Assembly (NCBI RefSeq): GCF_026210795.1
Contig: NC_089443.1
Coordinates: forward strand, 2,294,001-2,358,000
Reading direction: 5' to 3'
Length of the DNA: 64,000 bases
From: Rhizophagus irregularis
Taxonomy: Eukaryota; Glomeromycota; Glomeromycetes; Glomerales; Glomeraceae
Under the pieces are notes generated by a model. The model made no database searches. It worked only from the letters and a program-made list of their open reading frames with translations, and was not told the origin of the DNA. A program made the position numbers and the translations under genes. Positions 1 to 10,937 of this stretch are shown here, in pieces (position 1 is the first letter of the stretch; each line of letters begins with the position of its first letter).

Positions 1-2
1 GT

Positions 3-590
3 TCAGAGTTTAAAGGTGAGTGTGAAAAGTTGATGACTTCCCATGGTGTAAAGATTCAGAAGGCCAAGTCTAAACGTACTGTTGGCATTGTGGAGCGATA
101 TAACTGTACCTTGGTTGAGAAACTATTTCCCTCTTAAAATGCATCTGACTTACTAACTTTAGGTAAAACGAGATCTCGAGTCTGGGTAAAAAACTTACCT
201 ATTGCTGTAGAAAGTATAAATAACTCAGTGACCCAACAACTTGGTATATCTCCTGCTGTAGCTATAAAAAAATCACGAGTATCTTCCAGATCTTCTTATC
301 CTCGTGATGGACCTGTTGGGTATGAAGAGGAGAAACTACCACCTGATATAAGTGTAAGGTACTTACTTGAACCAAATGATCTGGAAGGTGGAAGACGTCG
401 AGCAGGAGATATGAATTGGTCACCTAAGATTTATCATATCCATATGTCTTTAACACAGAAAAATCAACCAGTTTTGTACTGGCTTATTGATGATGATGGT
501 AAAGAATCAGAGAGATCCTTTGTGAGGGAAGAACTTTTGGTTATACCAGATGATACAGAACTTCCACCACAATGGGTACTTATGAATTAA
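3..590 (+). pseudogene. Retroviral-type integrase, C-terminal part (broken)
   Basis: One reading frame runs from base 3 to the TAA at 588-590, interrupted by a TAA at 135-137. The first 44 codons contain an integrase-core ending: a KSKRTVGIVERYN segment, with the glutamate of VER in the place of the last DDE residue. After the stop the frame continues with an INNSVTQ...SPAVAI segment, typical of the integrase core end, and then a C-terminal domain with PRDGPVGYEE and FVREELLVIP motifs resembling the SH3-like tail of integrases. The N-terminal half lies outside the window. The family (LTR retroelement, Ginger or Maverick-like) cannot be decided. The internal stop makes it a relic. It converges with the minus-strand gene at 616-957. 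Confidence 0.75.
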
Positions 591-615
591 GATAGTCTTC
601 TACCTCATTATCTGC

Positions 616-957
616 TTAGGAGTCTGTGAGGAAGTAGTCTTTTGCCAATTCATAGTATAATCTGTATAGCTTATTAATAGCAGACAAAAGTTTTGGCTCT
701 CTGCTATACCAGGTCTTATAATTTTCCAAGATTTGCTGATACTTTGTCTCATTAGATAGAATAGATTGTGCTGTTTCAAGAACAAAATTTTCTGGTTCTT
801 CTGCTTGACGCAATTTGATTATCCTTTGTTTGTAACATAACATGAATTTACCATCCTTTGGTTTCTTGTAAAGGATGCCTGCTTTAATTACAGCAATTAG
901 AGCTGATTCAATTTCACGGTATGTTGGCTTAGCTGGTATAGCTTGGGTAGACATCAT
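616..957 (-). CDS. Small hypothetical protein (113 aa)
   Basis: An uninterrupted ATG-started frame of 113 codons; two adjacent ATGs (955-957 and 952-954) give an MM start. The product is charged and predicted helical, with many Lys, Glu, Leu and Tyr and no recognisable domain. It ends 25 bp from the stop of the integrase relic, which it faces tail to tail. It starts 52 bp from the oppositely oriented Cys-rich gene at 1010. The tight packing suggests all three belong to one mobile or virus-like element. That is an inference; I do not recognise the family. Confidence 0.45.
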   Translation of the reverse strand: MMSTQAIPAKPTYREIESALIAVIKAGILYKKPKDGKFMLCYKQRIIKLRQAEEPENFVLETAQSILSNETKYQQILENYKTWYSREPKLLSAINKLYRLYYELAKDYFLTDS

Positions 958-1009
958 TTTTATATCATGTAAAGTTTTTTTTAATTTAACTTATTTATAC
1001 TTAATAAAA
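958..1009. promoter_or_regulatory. Short divergent intergenic region
   Basis: Only 52 bp separate two divergent ATGs. The region is T-rich and contains TATTTATAC, a TATA-like string about 20 bp upstream of the plus-strand ATG. A shared bidirectional promoter is inferred from spacing alone. Confidence 0.3.
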
Positions 1010-1246
1010 ATGATTGGAGAATATACTTGTGAATATTTACATAACACAGGAAAGCTTTGTGGTCGTCCTTGTGTGAGGCCAGAAGGTTGTCGCATTCATT
1101 GGAAGACAAAATCACGCTTTCCTTGTGCTGTATGTAGTAAACCTACAGGTTCATCTAGTGGTCGATGTCAATCTCATATTGGGAGTTACTATCAAAATCG
1201 GTATGAAAATAGGCTTCGACAAAGAATCAGAGCAATTTATGATTAG
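1010..1246 (+). CDS. Small Cys/His-rich putative zinc-binding protein (78 aa)
   Basis: ATG at 1010; the frame stays open upstream, but this is the first ATG after the divergent gap. The 78-aa product has regularly spaced Cys and His: YTCEYL, then LCGRPCVRPEGCRIH, then PCAVCSKPT, then GRCQSHIGSYY, ending in an Arg-rich tail (RLRQRIRAIYD). The pattern looks like two compact CCCH-type zinc-binding units and could be a nucleic-acid-binding accessory protein. No family is recognised. It is divergent from the gene at 616-957 and next to the integrase relic, so it may be cargo of the same element. Confidence 0.5.
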   Translation: MIGEYTCEYLHNTGKLCGRPCVRPEGCRIHWKTKSRFPCAVCSKPTGSSSGRCQSHIGSYYQNRYENRLRQRIRAIYD

Positions 1247-1251
1247 GGTTA

Positions 1252-2098
1252 AATTTTGGTTAGACTTCATTGTTCCAGATTTTTTCATATTGCAGGGGAA
1301 GCTTTACAATATGTCTAGTTGTCTTCCTGCTGTATATTTTTTTGGTTAGACCTCGGTCGGATTTTTGGTTAGACTTTTGGTTAGACCTGTTGTCCCAGAT
1401 TTTTTCGTATTGCAAGGAAAGCTTTACAATATATCTAGTTACCTTCCCGCTATACATTTTTTGGTTAGACCTGGGTCGGATTTTTGGTTAGACTTCGCTG
1501 TCCCAGATTTTTTCGTATAGGAAGAAAAGCTTTAAAACATATCTAGTTGCCTTCCTGCTATACATTTTTGGTTAGACCTGGGTTAGATTTTTGGTTAGAC
1601 TTCGCTGTCCCAGATTTTTTCATATAGCAGGAAAAGCTTTACAATATGTCTAGTTGCCTTCCTGTTAAAAATTTTTGGTTAGAGCATGAATGGCTTAAAT
1701 CATCGAATGAATCCATTTTAGAGTATCATAAAAATAGTATGTCATAATGGATTGCTGAATCGTGCCATCGGTATTACAGACACTTCGTGTCCTTCATACC
1801 TTTGGCACTTATAAAGGCAATCTGATATAGCATAAAATTATGATACCCTGGAATGGATTCATGCGTGGTAATAATGCCTAGGAATAAATGATGTTAATTT
1901 TATCTACAACGCTTGGGGGTTCTTTTTTAGCTATCAAGTAATAACATATCGGGAATCAAGGTTAGGTGGTCTGGGGATAGAAAAACAGGTATAGTGTTAT
2001 CATATCAGAAAACAAGGCTAGGTGGTCTGGGGGTACACTAAATTATGGTTAGACCTATGTGATAGCCGCTGTCCCAGAACCCCCAAGTTTGCCCTACT
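1252..2098. repeat. Minisatellite, ~107-120 bp unit, with interruptions
   Basis: A unit containing TTGGTTAGAC, then TGTCCCAGATTTTTTC, then AAGCTTTACAATAT, then TCTAGTTGCCTTCC is repeated four times between 1252 and about 1685. The CCAGATTTTTT string occurs near 1274, 1394, 1501 and 1608, giving periods of 120, 107 and 107. A further partial unit (GGTTAGACC...GCTGTCCCAG) sits at 2046-2079, directly before the LINE fragment. Between them lie the fold-back at 1700-1868 and two direct copies of a ~38-bp segment ending in AGGTGGTCTGGGG (about 1940-1978 and 1996-2034). Confidence 0.75.
1700..1868. repeat. Long imperfect inverted repeat (fold-back element or hairpin)
   Basis: The two halves pair over almost their whole length. 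ATGAATCCATT (1707-1717) pairs with AATGGATTCAT (1852-1862); AGTATCATAA pairs with TTATGATACC; GATTGC pairs with GGCAATC; GTGCCAT pairs with TTGGCAC; and the centre is GACACTTCGTGTC with a 3-nt loop. It resembles a small fold-back MITE inserted into the surrounding minisatellite, but could also be transcribed as a hairpin. No clear target duplication was found. Confidence 0.6.
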
Positions 2099-2596
2099 AC
2101 AATCCACTTCGTCACACATGGAGCGATTGGTGGTGAATTTAGCTTTGAACGCGTCAGGCGCGTCGCGTAGATAGGTCGCAGCATGATAATGAGAGGGAGC
2201 GGATTTGATAGCAGCAATATTACCATCAGGGGATGGTCGTCGTTCCGGGATATCGAAAGCAACAGCTTTGCCTTTACCATCGGTGTTGGAGGGAGCATGG
2301 ATAGAAGCGTCAACAGTTTCAACAGGAGTAGTAGTAATAAGAGGAGGGGTGATCACTTGGACTTTGTTGACAGGAAGACCAGAAGGAATAGTAGAAGTAA
2401 AGGTGGGAGCAGGAGCTGAGGACGAAGTTATATCAACATTCATTGCGTCATCAGAGACAGTACGTGTACGTTTATTGGGTGCGCCAGCGGTATTGGTATG
2501 AGACAAAGGTCGGTCTCTAGAGGGAGTAGAAACAATAGGACGTGGTGGCGGCGGAATATCCGGGTTAATAACAGAAGGAGCTGGAGGTGTAGTCAT
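2098..2596 (-). pseudogene. LINE ORF1, 5' fragment
   Basis: Starts at ATG 2596-2594 and matches, almost residue for residue, the N-terminal ~160 aa of ORF1 of the LINE at 52363-54489, for example the shared stretches NVDITS, GLPVNKVQVIT, ERRPSPDGN and APDAFK. Homology ends abruptly at VDCS near base 2098, where the sequence changes into minisatellite. The region is Pro/Ser/Thr-rich and precedes the RRM part of ORF1, so no functional domain remains. This copy keeps the Arg codon (CGA) that is TGA in the 54-kb copy. It is a severed 5' end and not a complete element. Confidence 0.85.
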
Positions 2597-3542
2597 AATT
2601 TAAAGCTCAGTAAAGAGGAAAGCAACCGTGGAAATATTAGTATATTTAACGAGCACTTAGAAATTTTCGAACGAAAATTTCAAAAATAAATTTTTATTAG
2701 TATTTTCAAAAATTCAGGAAAGAGTTGCGATGATCCTCATATTTGGTGATTATTTTACAAGTGTTTTGTAAATTTAGTGGCCACTACTTTCCGCACCCTC
2801 TATTGAAGGTTATGGAGGTAGGTCGTTCATTGCATCATCCTCACTAAGCCATGATGTAACCATCCCGCCACCTTTTAACAGGGACAATTCAACACCACAA
2901 CCAGAACGCAAGGACTTATCCCAGGGACCCGAAAGCCTTCGAATCTGCTGAACACCACCCTACTCGTCCTTTAATCCGTTGCATGATACTGTAATGGCTA
3001 CTATTATAAACCCCTCACCACTACTACTGTCACGGAGGACTTTCGCCAGATAACTTTCAAACATCTAGACCCCTTCCATACCACCATATTAGGTACTAGA
3101 TTTTACTTAAAGGCCATTACAGCCCGCGATTACCCACCACCGATGGTACAGTTGTAATCCCCAAGTGGTATACTTTGTAGTGACCACCTGAACAGTAAGC
3201 TTGTAGGTGTTACCCAGGATCATTCCTTATGGTGGGTATCAACCACCAGGAATCACCAACCAGGGCCCATCAGAGAAGGGAATCGAACCCAATTACCAAG
3301 CTATCTGTCTGTGCACGAACACCGTAGTTGGTCTAAGACCTAACAGAAGGTCAAACTACCACTAAGACATTGCAAGCTTTACCATCTAGGACGACCATCT
3401 AGCCATTACTGACCCCAAGCGGTATCGTGAAGTGACCACCCGGACAGGAAGTCCCCCCAAGGTATAGTAGTGACCTCAAGGACAGGACTGCGCACATACC
3501 AATGGCCTCATAGGGAACGTTAGAAGGACACCATGACCCTTA
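2597..3542 (-). repeat. LINE 5'UTR with one partial promoter-like monomer
   Basis: Nearly identical to the sequence upstream of ORF1 at 54490-55445 and to the second monomer at 55.66-56.46 kb. On the minus strand it contains a tRNA-like module: an A-box-like TAGTGGTAGTTTGACC (reverse complement at ~3349-3368) and a perfect B box GGTTCGATTCC (reverse complement at 3279-3289). The monomer is cut at CATGACCCTTA, where the MITE begins; in the 55-kb copies it continues for another ~200 bp. Confidence 0.8.
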
Positions 3543-3905
3543 CTTTACTAAAAATGGCCAATTTTTTGAAATATTTTTATAGACCTAGATACAATGGCTT
3601 TCAAAACAATTGTGCAATTATTTTGTAAAATTTTTAAAATATATCAAGATATATTTAAGATATTTTTGAGATTAAAATATTAAAATAATATCAAAGTTAA
3701 TTATATTATAATAATAAAATAATAACAAAAACATTAAAAAATTATTGTGATATTATTTTGAGTTATTTTTATAGACCTAGATACAATACAATTACAAAAT
3801 AATAGCAAAAATATAATAAAAACATTTTGATGTATTAAATATATTTTTGTAGTATTTTAAAATTATTACAAAATCATTTCAAAAAATTGGCCATTTTTAG
3901 TAAAG
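3543..3905. mobile_element. 363-bp MITE, copy A
   Basis: Bounded by perfect ~30-bp terminal inverted repeats beginning CTTTACTAAAAATGGCC and ending GGCCATTTTTAGTAAAG. The interior is AT-rich, with TATAGACCTAGATACAAT twice, and has no ORF. A second copy of the same 363-bp length lies in opposite orientation at 62473-62835. The termini share the CTTTACT start and the AATTTTTT block at the same spacing with the 7-kb element that follows immediately, so it is probably a non-autonomous relative. No target duplication is seen at this copy; its right end touches the left end of the large element. Confidence 0.9.
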
Positions 3906-3955
3906 CTTTGCTGGACAAAGTAATTTTTTCAAGATATCATATAATGCTTTTATGA
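3906..3955. repeat. Left terminal inverted repeat of the 7-kb element
   Basis: Pairs with 10938-10987 over ~45 bp at roughly 80% identity by eye. The terminal motif is CTTTGCTGG here and CTTTACTGG at the other end. Confidence 0.8.
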
Positions 3956-4279
3956 TATCATAATTGTACTTAAAATTCAAATTTTAAGATGGTTGTAAAA
4001 ACGTTTTATATAATAAAAAATCGCTTTGAAAACCACGTTAGAACCCCAATTCCGATACTTACCAAGATATCATAAAAAATGGTATTATAATTATGATTTC
4101 AAAACCATTTCATGATATTTTTTTACGACTTTTTAAAATATTAATAAATTATTCTTAATGTATTTGTGAAATATCAATATTATGCTTTCAAAATCATTTT
4201 ATGATATTTTTATATAACTTTTTAAAATATTAATAAATTATTCTTAATGTATTTGTGAAATATCAATAAAATTTTATTA
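3956..4279. other. AT-rich subterminal sequence, no gene seen
   Basis: Contains repeated TGATATC and ATGATATTTTT strings and two near-copies of a ~70-bp segment (AAAATATTAATAAATTATTC...TGTGAAATATCAA at about 4134-4180 and 4227-4268). It is probably 3' flank and subterminal sequence of the element. Confidence 0.5.
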
Positions 4280-7200
4280 TTATACTGCTAAATAATAATA
4301 CATATTTTTCAAATAATAACGATTTGAAAGATTATGTCTATCATAATTACAATCTCCATTACAATCATGCACGAAATGAACCCTTGAATTATGATCAATT
4401 AATGATATTGGAAATATCCTATTCCATCTTGTTTCTTCAGATGCCTGCAACCTATATTTTGGACACTTCAATAGTGTATTTTCTCCAATTTTTTCAAACC
4501 AATCAAAAATCACAAATGCGTGTAATTTTCTTGAACGTTCATGAGTAAAAATTCCCTTTATAATAGCATAAGATTCTTCTGTCTCACCTTCTTCAAATAC
4601 GTCAACAACATCTCCTACACTTAATTGTACATCAACAAAACCATCATCATCTTTCACAACATATGAAATATTGTTATAAAATTCCACTTTTGAATTTATC
4701 ATAGCACCTCTATCATTATAATATTCTGCATATGCATTAGCAAGTTCGTTGAAAAAATATTCATTAAGATGTTTTCCAACAGTGAAATTTTCTTGATCGC
4801 GTTGATGTTTATTCCACTTTGATCTTACATTAATATCCATTATTTCTGGTATACAAGTTACTATATTTGTGTCTATGTAAGTAGTATAAAAATGTTATTA
4901 TGATGTAAAATACTTATTATGCAATCAATGCAAAAATAAATATAAAATAATATACATACTTTCAACATCATCATCATCATATGTTTTTGACAAGAGTGAA
5001 GAAGTTATGTACCAGTTATCCAATAAAGGTCTTAATGCAACGTCATTAACAATATTTTGAATGCCTTGACCAATAATCATATGTTCAAACCGAATATCTT
5101 GCCCTCCATCCAAAAGGTATCTTAAAGTTTGTAAAGTATTATCACGTTTAATTAAATCAAATTCCACATTTTTTTTGTTTGTATGTGGTACGACCCCTTT
5201 GTGTATTCGATGGACCATTTCTTTAATAGAGACAGATGTATTAAAAGCTGTTCCATAAGTTTTAGCATGTGCAACAATATGCCGATTAATATGAAGATTC
5301 GGAAGTCCACTAAATTGTTCAGGAAAAATCTATTAAAAATATAATAAAATTAGTACTAATGTTAAATTATCTTATAAAAAGTAATATTACACTACCTCCA
5401 ATAACATCTTACACTCTAATTCTAACATTTTTTGTATAGTTTCGTAATTTTCATTTGTTAGAGTTCTTGAAAATACCATACGAGCTGTCAATGAAAATTG
5501 AACCCAGCATTTGATTATCCTATTAATTACATAGTTATGGGATCGCAAATCCATTCTTTCCTTTATACGCATTAAAGCTTCTCGTTTTAAAAGATCAGAT
5601 GTAAGACATCTGCGTAAAATAAAAGGAATAATCATAGTAAGACGCAAAATATCTGACATAAAGTAACTTGCAAGATGTGTTATTGGATTTTGTCGTCGTG
5701 ACCAACAAGATGGTACTTCAAAAAATTTCCATATTCTAGTAAAAGTATCTTCACCAGAATTCGTTAAAAGTCCAAATGTTGCGATAAGAAGCCTATTTGC
5801 TTTACCTGCAAAGCAATGAAAAATGTCCTGTGGTGTACTAATATGACGATCACGAATTAATTGATCTAGAGGATTTGGAATTAATCTAAGACCTAATGAA
5901 CTCGCAAGAGCATGTTTTTGTGATCTATTAGGTAAACATTGTATATTTTCAAATTCAATATCTGTTAAATGATGATAACGTCCATGCTTAGAAATGTCAA
6001 ATGATATGTCTGTTAAATCATCACGTGAAGCTTTACAAGTTCGACATCCATGTGTTGCATTATGTCTAAGAGTACCAGCAAGATCATTTCCTTGTGGGAG
6101 ATCTGCCGTAGTGATTCCAAGCCCTCCTGAAATCCATACTTGTTGATTATCAATTGTCATTAAAAATCCACGTTCAAGATGTTGAATATCTTGAATAAAA
6201 AGTTTTATAGCATCCTCAAATTTTCCCCCAAAGGGAACAAACCCAACTAGAAAATGATTTCTTAATTTCTGGCGACTCTTAAGTTTCATATTTCCAAACT
6301 GGAGGTAAAGTCCTCCAAGGCTGTGATAGACGTTTCTATAAGTTCCGAAATCATCAAAGTAAAGATCACAAAAGATTTTAATTCTTCTACAATGAAAATC
6401 TGGGCGTGATAGCGCACTTAAGGTAGAATGATGATGTCTTAAGGAAATATCTCTTAATAGTAGTCGTGCGTTATGATAATATAAAATTTCTTTGATTATA
6501 AATTCATATGATAATGGCTGTTGAGTATCATATAACCATACAGAAACTTTATTAATTATTTGAGAAAGTTCTATTATCTCTAGATTTTCTGTTAGCCAAA
6601 GTTGTCTGGAATCTTGTCGTGATCTTGCATAAGTACGTGGCAATTCTGTATAGAAAAATGTAGAACATATCTTAATAAGTAATCTATCATTATCATCTTT
6701 GACGATAGCGTAAATTTGTCCAATTCGTGGTTGGGATTCAGTATCATATCTAACGTATCTGATAAACTCGCCAGGATAATAGATTACTTAAAATAATCAT
6801 TGTTAATGGGTGTATTTTAGTTAAATATATATATTATTCATATTACCATTATTATGATGACAGCATTCTGCTCCAAAGAGAGGTGATCGTTGCCATAATT
6901 CCCCATGCCAGAACTCAGATTTGGAATCAGATTCAATTCCTTCCCCAAAGTAAAGATCATTTTTTAACTTTGGATTACTTAATATTCTTTTAATATGGTC
7001 TGTAACTGAAAAGAAATATGCCTCTTTTGATTCTTTGGATGTTGATGGAGTATCCTTTGATGAGATTTCAACGTTATGGCTTTTTATTGTCAATAATGGT
7101 AATCCATTACGAAATCGTTTAATTGATCGTATACTTTTAATCACATCTTCAACACGGAATTTTTCATGTAACAAAATAGAGACAAGACCTTCATATGCTG

Positions 7201-7764
7201 CAGAACTGATCATATGTTTTGTTACCCAAATAAATAATGCCATTGCTGTAAAGCTAGGAAAATATGGCCCATACTCCCCTTGAAAATGCGGTATATAGGA
7301 TGAACCATCATATGTTTTAAATGATGGTAAAGCGTTGGAGATCTCCTCTTGATTTGTCATACTATCATCATCGTCATCAATTTCTTGATTTACAATATCA
7401 TCATTGTCGTTATCATTGTTGTTATCATCATCGTTGTCGTTACTTTCTAAGGATTGAACGTCAGGCGCGTTTAGATAACTTGAGTTAAAATGTATGTCTT
7501 CTGTATCAAGACTATTATATTGCTGTTCCTTTGAAAACATTATTATTTCCAATATGATTAATATTATTTCAAGATAATATGTTATACCCCATTAAATCCC
7601 GTAGAAATTTGATCGTTCAAAATGTCATCCCATTCAAATAGTTCTGAAGGTAACATATTCGCAGCTGACTGTTGCATAGTAGTGGAAACATGACTCGGTT
7701 TTGGTTTTTTTTTATATCTAGGAAGATTTGTAGACGTGGTTTGACGGAAACGAACTCGAGACAT
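4280..7764 (-). CDS. Divergent Tnp2/Plavaka-like transposase, 5 exons, 1066 aa
   Basis: Model: complement(join(4280..4860, 4960..5329, 5396..6786, 6847..7528, 7588..7764)); 3201 nt, no internal stop, GT-AG introns of 57-99 bp. Residues ~85-125 are Asp/Asn-rich. From ~287 a YYPGEF...GQIYAIV segment looks like a small beta-rich module. The DLYFDDFGTYRN motif at ~427-438 offers the first acidic residue(s); TTADLPQGND (D ~515) followed by HGCRTC (~532-537) matches the second-Asp plus Cys-x2-Cys block of Tnp2-type enzymes. LHINRHIVAHAKTYGT (~762-777) is a conserved His-rich block. The C-terminus has a DWF...CPKYRLQ...VHFVHDC module. A homologous broken copy lies at 37.8-41.4 kb. It presumably cuts and joins the element's ends; activity is inferred. 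Confidence 0.75.
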
Positions 7765-8571
7765 TCTATTCAGTTGAGTTAAAAAAAAAACTGTGAAAAA
7801 AAAAAGAAACTTTAACTATGTATAGGTTAGAAAGTATTGTATGACATAAAGTCTAACCGTAAATGTCAAATAATAACAATATTTTTATAATGATGAAAAC
7901 ACTACGTAATAAAAAGTCTGAAAAAGAAACAAAATTTTAATTTTAACTATATTTAGGTAGGTTAAAATGCAGTATACTGTATAGCATCACAATGCCTGAT
8001 CATTTTGTTGATCACTTGCGATTTTTTGTATAAAAATAATGTGACGAAGCATAATCAAAAAAATCAAATTGAAAATCCACATCAAAAAATATATAGATTA
8101 CGCTAAATTAAAAAATTATTACATATGAAAGTTGACCAATAAAAGATAGATTTTAATAAAATTATGTAGGAACGGTACTCTATATCATGTGATAAAATCG
8201 AAAATAATTCACTGATGCTTTATATAGCATAGGATCTAACCATAAATGTCGAATAAAGATTTACATGACTATATTTTTATAATGACGAAAACACTGCGTA
8301 ATAAAAAGTCTGAAAAAGAAACGAATTTTAATTTTAACTATGTATAGGTAGGTCAAAATTCAAATTAAGTATTGCATGACATAGGATCTAACCGTAAATG
8401 TCAAATAATTAACTTAATTTTATAATGATGAAAACTCTGCAGATTTTAAATCGCTGCGGGAGTTTTTTTAATGTAGTGGTTTTTGATTTTTTTTTTAATA
8501 TAATACATATTTGAATCAAATAATTTAGTACTATATTTTATATTTTCTTATCTTGCGAATCAAATTCAAAT
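7765..8571. promoter_or_regulatory. Divergent intergenic region with repeated ~120-150-bp segments
   Basis: Lies between the two start codons of the 7-kb element. A segment with TCTAACCGTAAATGTC, then TTTTTATAATGATGAAAAC, then TAATAAAAAGTCTGAAAAAG, then TTTTAACTATATTTAGGTAGG occurs at about 7850-7965, again at 8231-8360, and partially at 8386-8440. These copies may be bidirectional promoter modules or transposase-binding sites. No ORF was found. Confidence 0.5.
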
Positions 8572-10577
8572 ATGCCCCCCAGGAAAAAAAAATCCTCAAC
8601 GTTACAATCTAATAATAAAAGAGGAAAAGGAGGGAAAGGTAATACTAATTTGATCAATTAAATAATATTTTTTTATAAAACTGCTTTTATAAAATAAAAT
8701 AAAATACCAATACTATTATTTTATTCATAAAAATAAAACTTAAAAAAAACGTACTCATTGTAATAACAAATGTTACCGTAGGTTCTACAGTTGATGAACC
8801 TAATAAATCCAGTAATAAGAAAACTCCTCCCACAACATCAAGTCGTGAAAAAACCCCTCCCATAACATCAAGTCATGAAAAAACCCCTCCCATAACATCA
8901 AGTCATGAAAAAACTCCTCTCACAACATCAAGTCGTGAAAAAACCCCTACCACAACTTCAACTAGTCATGAGAAAACTCCTGCAAGTCGTGAGAAAACTC
9001 CCACCACAACCTCAACCAAAACTCCTATATCAACTTCAACTAAACCTTCAAGTTGTGAAAAAACCCCTGCCACAACTTCAAGTCCTGAGAAGACTCCTGT
9101 AACAGTTTATATCGATGATAAAGATTTCAGTGACTCATTAAGTGAATTAAGTGAATTTGAAGTGCATCAATCTCAACATCCAAAGAAAACGGCTTTTAAT
9201 CAAAAAGGCAAGTTTATTTTTATTAATCTTTAAAAATATTACCTCATTAATATTAATATACTGAATGTATGAAAAAATTACAGGTTGGGACAAAAATAAA
9301 GCTGGTATAGAGCGACTACAAGAGCAACGTCAAGAACATGGTAAATATATCCACGTTTAATAATGCAATAAAATATAACCACAATTAAATCTGCATATAT
9401 TTTTAGGTCGAAAATACCAAAGGTTAGACTTGGATGATATTATTGAACCTTTAAGTGATAGTACTTTTATTAGCAGTTCCAGAAAAAGCAAGAGTTCCGT
9501 CACATCATCTATTTTGTTTAATGATTGGGACAATTGGAAATTGGATGATGATGAAGACTTAAATAATGATGATGTGCAAAATAGACCAACCACATCTGTG
9601 ACGAAGCACCATTTTTCAAAAGAACCTGTATCTCGGAATTCGGCAATATCTTCAGAAGATATAAATTCACATGAAATATCTTCAGCAATTGCAAATATTT
9701 TGCAACCAGAAAATTTAGAGGTTATGATACGAACTGCAGTCAATCGTGAAGTTGAAAAACGTGTCAAATCATTTTTTGATAATCGTGCAGATTTTATATT
9801 GTCATCATCCTCATCTTATTTATCATCTGCACCTCAAACACGAAAATATCGGGTAAATTTGATTTTTTTTTTTGATAATAATTAATGTATTCTTATTATA
9901 TATTAAATATATTGCTTCAGTTATCTCACATTCATTTTTTATATTTTAGGATCAGAACCATGTAATTACTACTGTAATGGAATTTACTAAACCACTGTTT
10001 ATGAAAATGCGAAACCTTTCTGATACAGCTCTTGAATTAATAATTAATGCAATGTGGCCAGAAAAACCAACATTTGCAGATGAATCTGATATAAATGTAG
10101 CAAGAAGTAAAGCAAAAAAATTTTTTCAAGCATATCGTTGTAATTTAAATAACGATTTGTCACAACATGCTGATAATGTAATTGAGCGTTATAAAAAAGA
10201 AAAGTAAGCATTAATTTTTATAATATTGACTGGTTTATTATTGTTATAAAATTAACCATAACTTTTTTATCAATAGAAACATTGGTAGAATTAATACATT
10301 CACGAAATCAATAATCATAGATTATGTTTCAGATGATTTTACACGTGATATTTTTAATACATACATGATTTACACACCGACAATGAAAGATGATGTTGAT
10401 GCATTAAATATATTAAAATCATTCTTGTGCAGAGCGTTAAGCCATCATATTGGTGAAAAGTTGAATGGCAATAGTGATCATGAAGCAACCTTACATAAGG
10501 TAAAATCATTAGACTATATTACTAAAGATTTAGTATTAAAATCACGTCTTTATGCCAATATTATTAACAATATTTAA
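8572..10577 (+). CDS. Second gene of the 7-kb element, unknown function, 6 exons, 516 aa
   Basis: Model: join(8572..8638, 8782..9207, 9284..9340, 9407..9852, 9950..10203, 10277..10577); 1551 nt, open throughout. The second intron starts with GC (AG|GCAAGT), a classical GC-AG donor; the others are GT-AG. The N-terminus is Lys-rich (MPPRKKKSS). Residues ~30-115 are a degenerate repeat of EKTP plus TTSS. Then come an acidic/Ser-rich middle with EFEVHQSQHP and a C-terminal ~180-aa helical region (MWPEKPTF..., FFQAYRCNLN..., YVSDDFTRDIF). No known domain is recognised. Position and divergent orientation suggest an accessory factor comparable in role to TnpA of CACTA elements; this is inference. 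Confidence 0.7.
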
Positions 10578-10937
10578 TGGGATAGATTAGATAATATAAA
10601 CTTGATAGCTTTAATTAGTAGTATGCTAATATTATTAACAATATTTAGTGGGATAGATTAGATTATATAAATTCATAGCTTTAGGTAACGTATTAAATGT
10701 ATTGTAATAGTATTTGCTTTGAAAGCTTCTAACAACATTATAATGATAATATAATACATAATTATTAAATAGTTATTAATAGCATATTAAAAGCATTTAG
10801 CAATATTTTGTAAATAGATATCTTTATTTGCATTTAATAGTATTTTTAAAGTTAAATTGTAAAAACCTTTTCTAGTATTCTAAAGATATCTCGCTTTTAA
10901 CAATGATTTTAAAGCATTTCGAGAAGCTAAAATACGT
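10578..10937. other. AT-rich element flank with a short direct duplication
   Basis: The string AATATTATTAACAATATTTA followed by GTGGGATAGATTAGAT occurs twice (about 10556-10595 and 10626-10664), the first copy overlapping the stop codon of the upstream gene. No gene is visible. Confidence 0.6.
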
